Positions 63,281 to 64,000 of a DNA stretch of 64,000 nt are shown one piece after another (positions within the stretch are counted from its first letter, which is position 1; every line of letters starts with the position of its first letter). The notes beneath the pieces were generated by a model that made no database searches, had not been told where the DNA came from, and worked only from the letters and a program-made list of their open reading frames with translations. A program made the position numbers and the translations under genes. Origin of the DNA: Porphyra umbilicalis (taxonomy: Eukaryota > Rhodophyta > Bangiophyceae > Bangiales > Bangiaceae); the NCBI GenBank assembly GCA_002049455.2, contig KV919082.1, positions 1 through 64,000 on the forward strand. Direction: 5' to 3'.

Positions 63281-64000
63281 CAGATGCGTGCGGGTGGTAC
63301 AGTTAGGGGGTTGGCAGGTTGCGATGCAGAAGAGCTGGGGTAGGGGCCTGCTGACGCCTATGGTCAGGGCTGGCTGTGCAGGCTGAGGAACGAACGAGCA
63401 GCAGCCGGGCAAATATAGAGATTGAGGCCCGTAGGATCACACAGTGGCCACTGCGAGGTCGAGCATCCACTTTCGTGCGGCACGGTGTGCCTCCCGATTG
63501 AGACATAGATACCATAGCCGGCCCACCGACCCAGTGTACATGCGTCCCAGAGCTTTGCCTGTTGCTTTGGACTTTCCCGTCCTCAAGCAGGATTTAGGTA
63601 CTGCCAATTGTTGACGTCTGACAGAGGTCTCGCTGCGATCCGTTGGCCGTGTGTCAGCACCCGTGCCGCAAATAGGGCTTCAGGGGCGAGTGGCGCGCCA
63701 AAAACCACGTCGTCCAAATTGGATGCCACCTCGCTCGAGGCACCAAGGCAGAGCCACCACCGCGCCGCGCATCCGACGCTCGAGCCGCGCCGCGGGGGGC
63801 TCCTGCGCGGGGGTGGGCCCGTGGGGGGGGGGAGGTGGTGGTTGGGAGCGTCCGTGGTGTGCCGCTGCTCCTGCTGCGGCGGCCCCCGCGCGTGGGGAAC
63901 GAGCGCGTGGCCGTTGTCCCGCCCCACCGCGCCCGCGTGCTGGCGGACGGGCCGACGGCGCGCGCGGTCAAGTGGCGGCCGCGCACGCGCGCACCGTTGG
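63281..64000. other. Downstream sequence, no gene recognised
   Basis: The first ~450 bases after the peptidase stop are of balanced composition (3' untranslated region and intergenic). From about 63770 the sequence is GC-rich with short G runs. A gene beyond the window edge may begin here, but no domain is visible. Confidence 0.45.

Noticed and set aside
1-64000. CRISPR arrays, operons, bacterial promoters
   Set aside because: Nothing of the kind is visible; introns, an ISWI remodeller and chromoviruses show that this is a eukaryotic nuclear genome.

Overview
The window is a strongly GC-rich piece of a eukaryotic nuclear genome. It has compact genes with zero to two clear introns, G/C-ended codons and long alanine-, glycine- and proline-rich tracts. 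All three confident introns (two in an ISWI gene, one in an asparaginase gene) open with GTACG and close with CAG. A BSD2-like DnaJ-type zinc-finger protein with a transit-peptide-like N-terminus points to a plastid-bearing organism. GC content, sparse introns and gene content fit a bangiophyte red alga (Porphyra/Pyropia type). That placement is an inference, not something the sequence proves.

The left part (1-22,000) is gene-dense. In order it holds: a BSD2-like zinc-finger protein (+), an ISWI-type chromatin remodeller (-), an F-box/LRR-like protein (+), a 15-repeat ankyrin protein (-), a DusA-type tRNA-dihydrouridine synthase (+), an L-asparaginase (-) and a helical-bundle protein that may be a degenerate hemerythrin-like protein (-). 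The right edge (54,400-63,300) is a second gene cluster: an unrecognised protein (+), a four-transmembrane protein (-), a secreted beta-lactamase-fold serine hydrolase (-) and an M13 (neprilysin-like) metallopeptidase (+). In several of these genes the reading frame changes at a G or C homopolymer of about seven bases or more. I therefore read each as one gene with probable assembly indels, not as a set of pseudogenes.

The middle (about 22,000-54,000) is a repeat-rich accessory region of more balanced base composition. It contains three copies of a TIR element (two of them facing each other as a 640-bp inverted repeat), a Ty1/copia gag remnant, and a nested pair of Ty3/gypsy chromovirus elements. 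The younger element (36,074-46,500, plus strand, 5-bp target duplication, almost identical LTRs) is inserted in an older, truncated minus-strand relative. Further right are a TIR element, a hAT-type element (8-bp target duplication) that carries a host-like coding fragment, and a small perfect inverted repeat.

The most unusual features are these. Both chromoviruses carry long accessory reading frames on the antisense strand downstream of pol. Both have a C-terminal domain after the chromodomain, with an NPPF motif in the young copy. The hAT element appears to have captured a GC-rich gene fragment. The ISWI remodeller ends in a textbook PCNA-binding (PIP-box) peptide.
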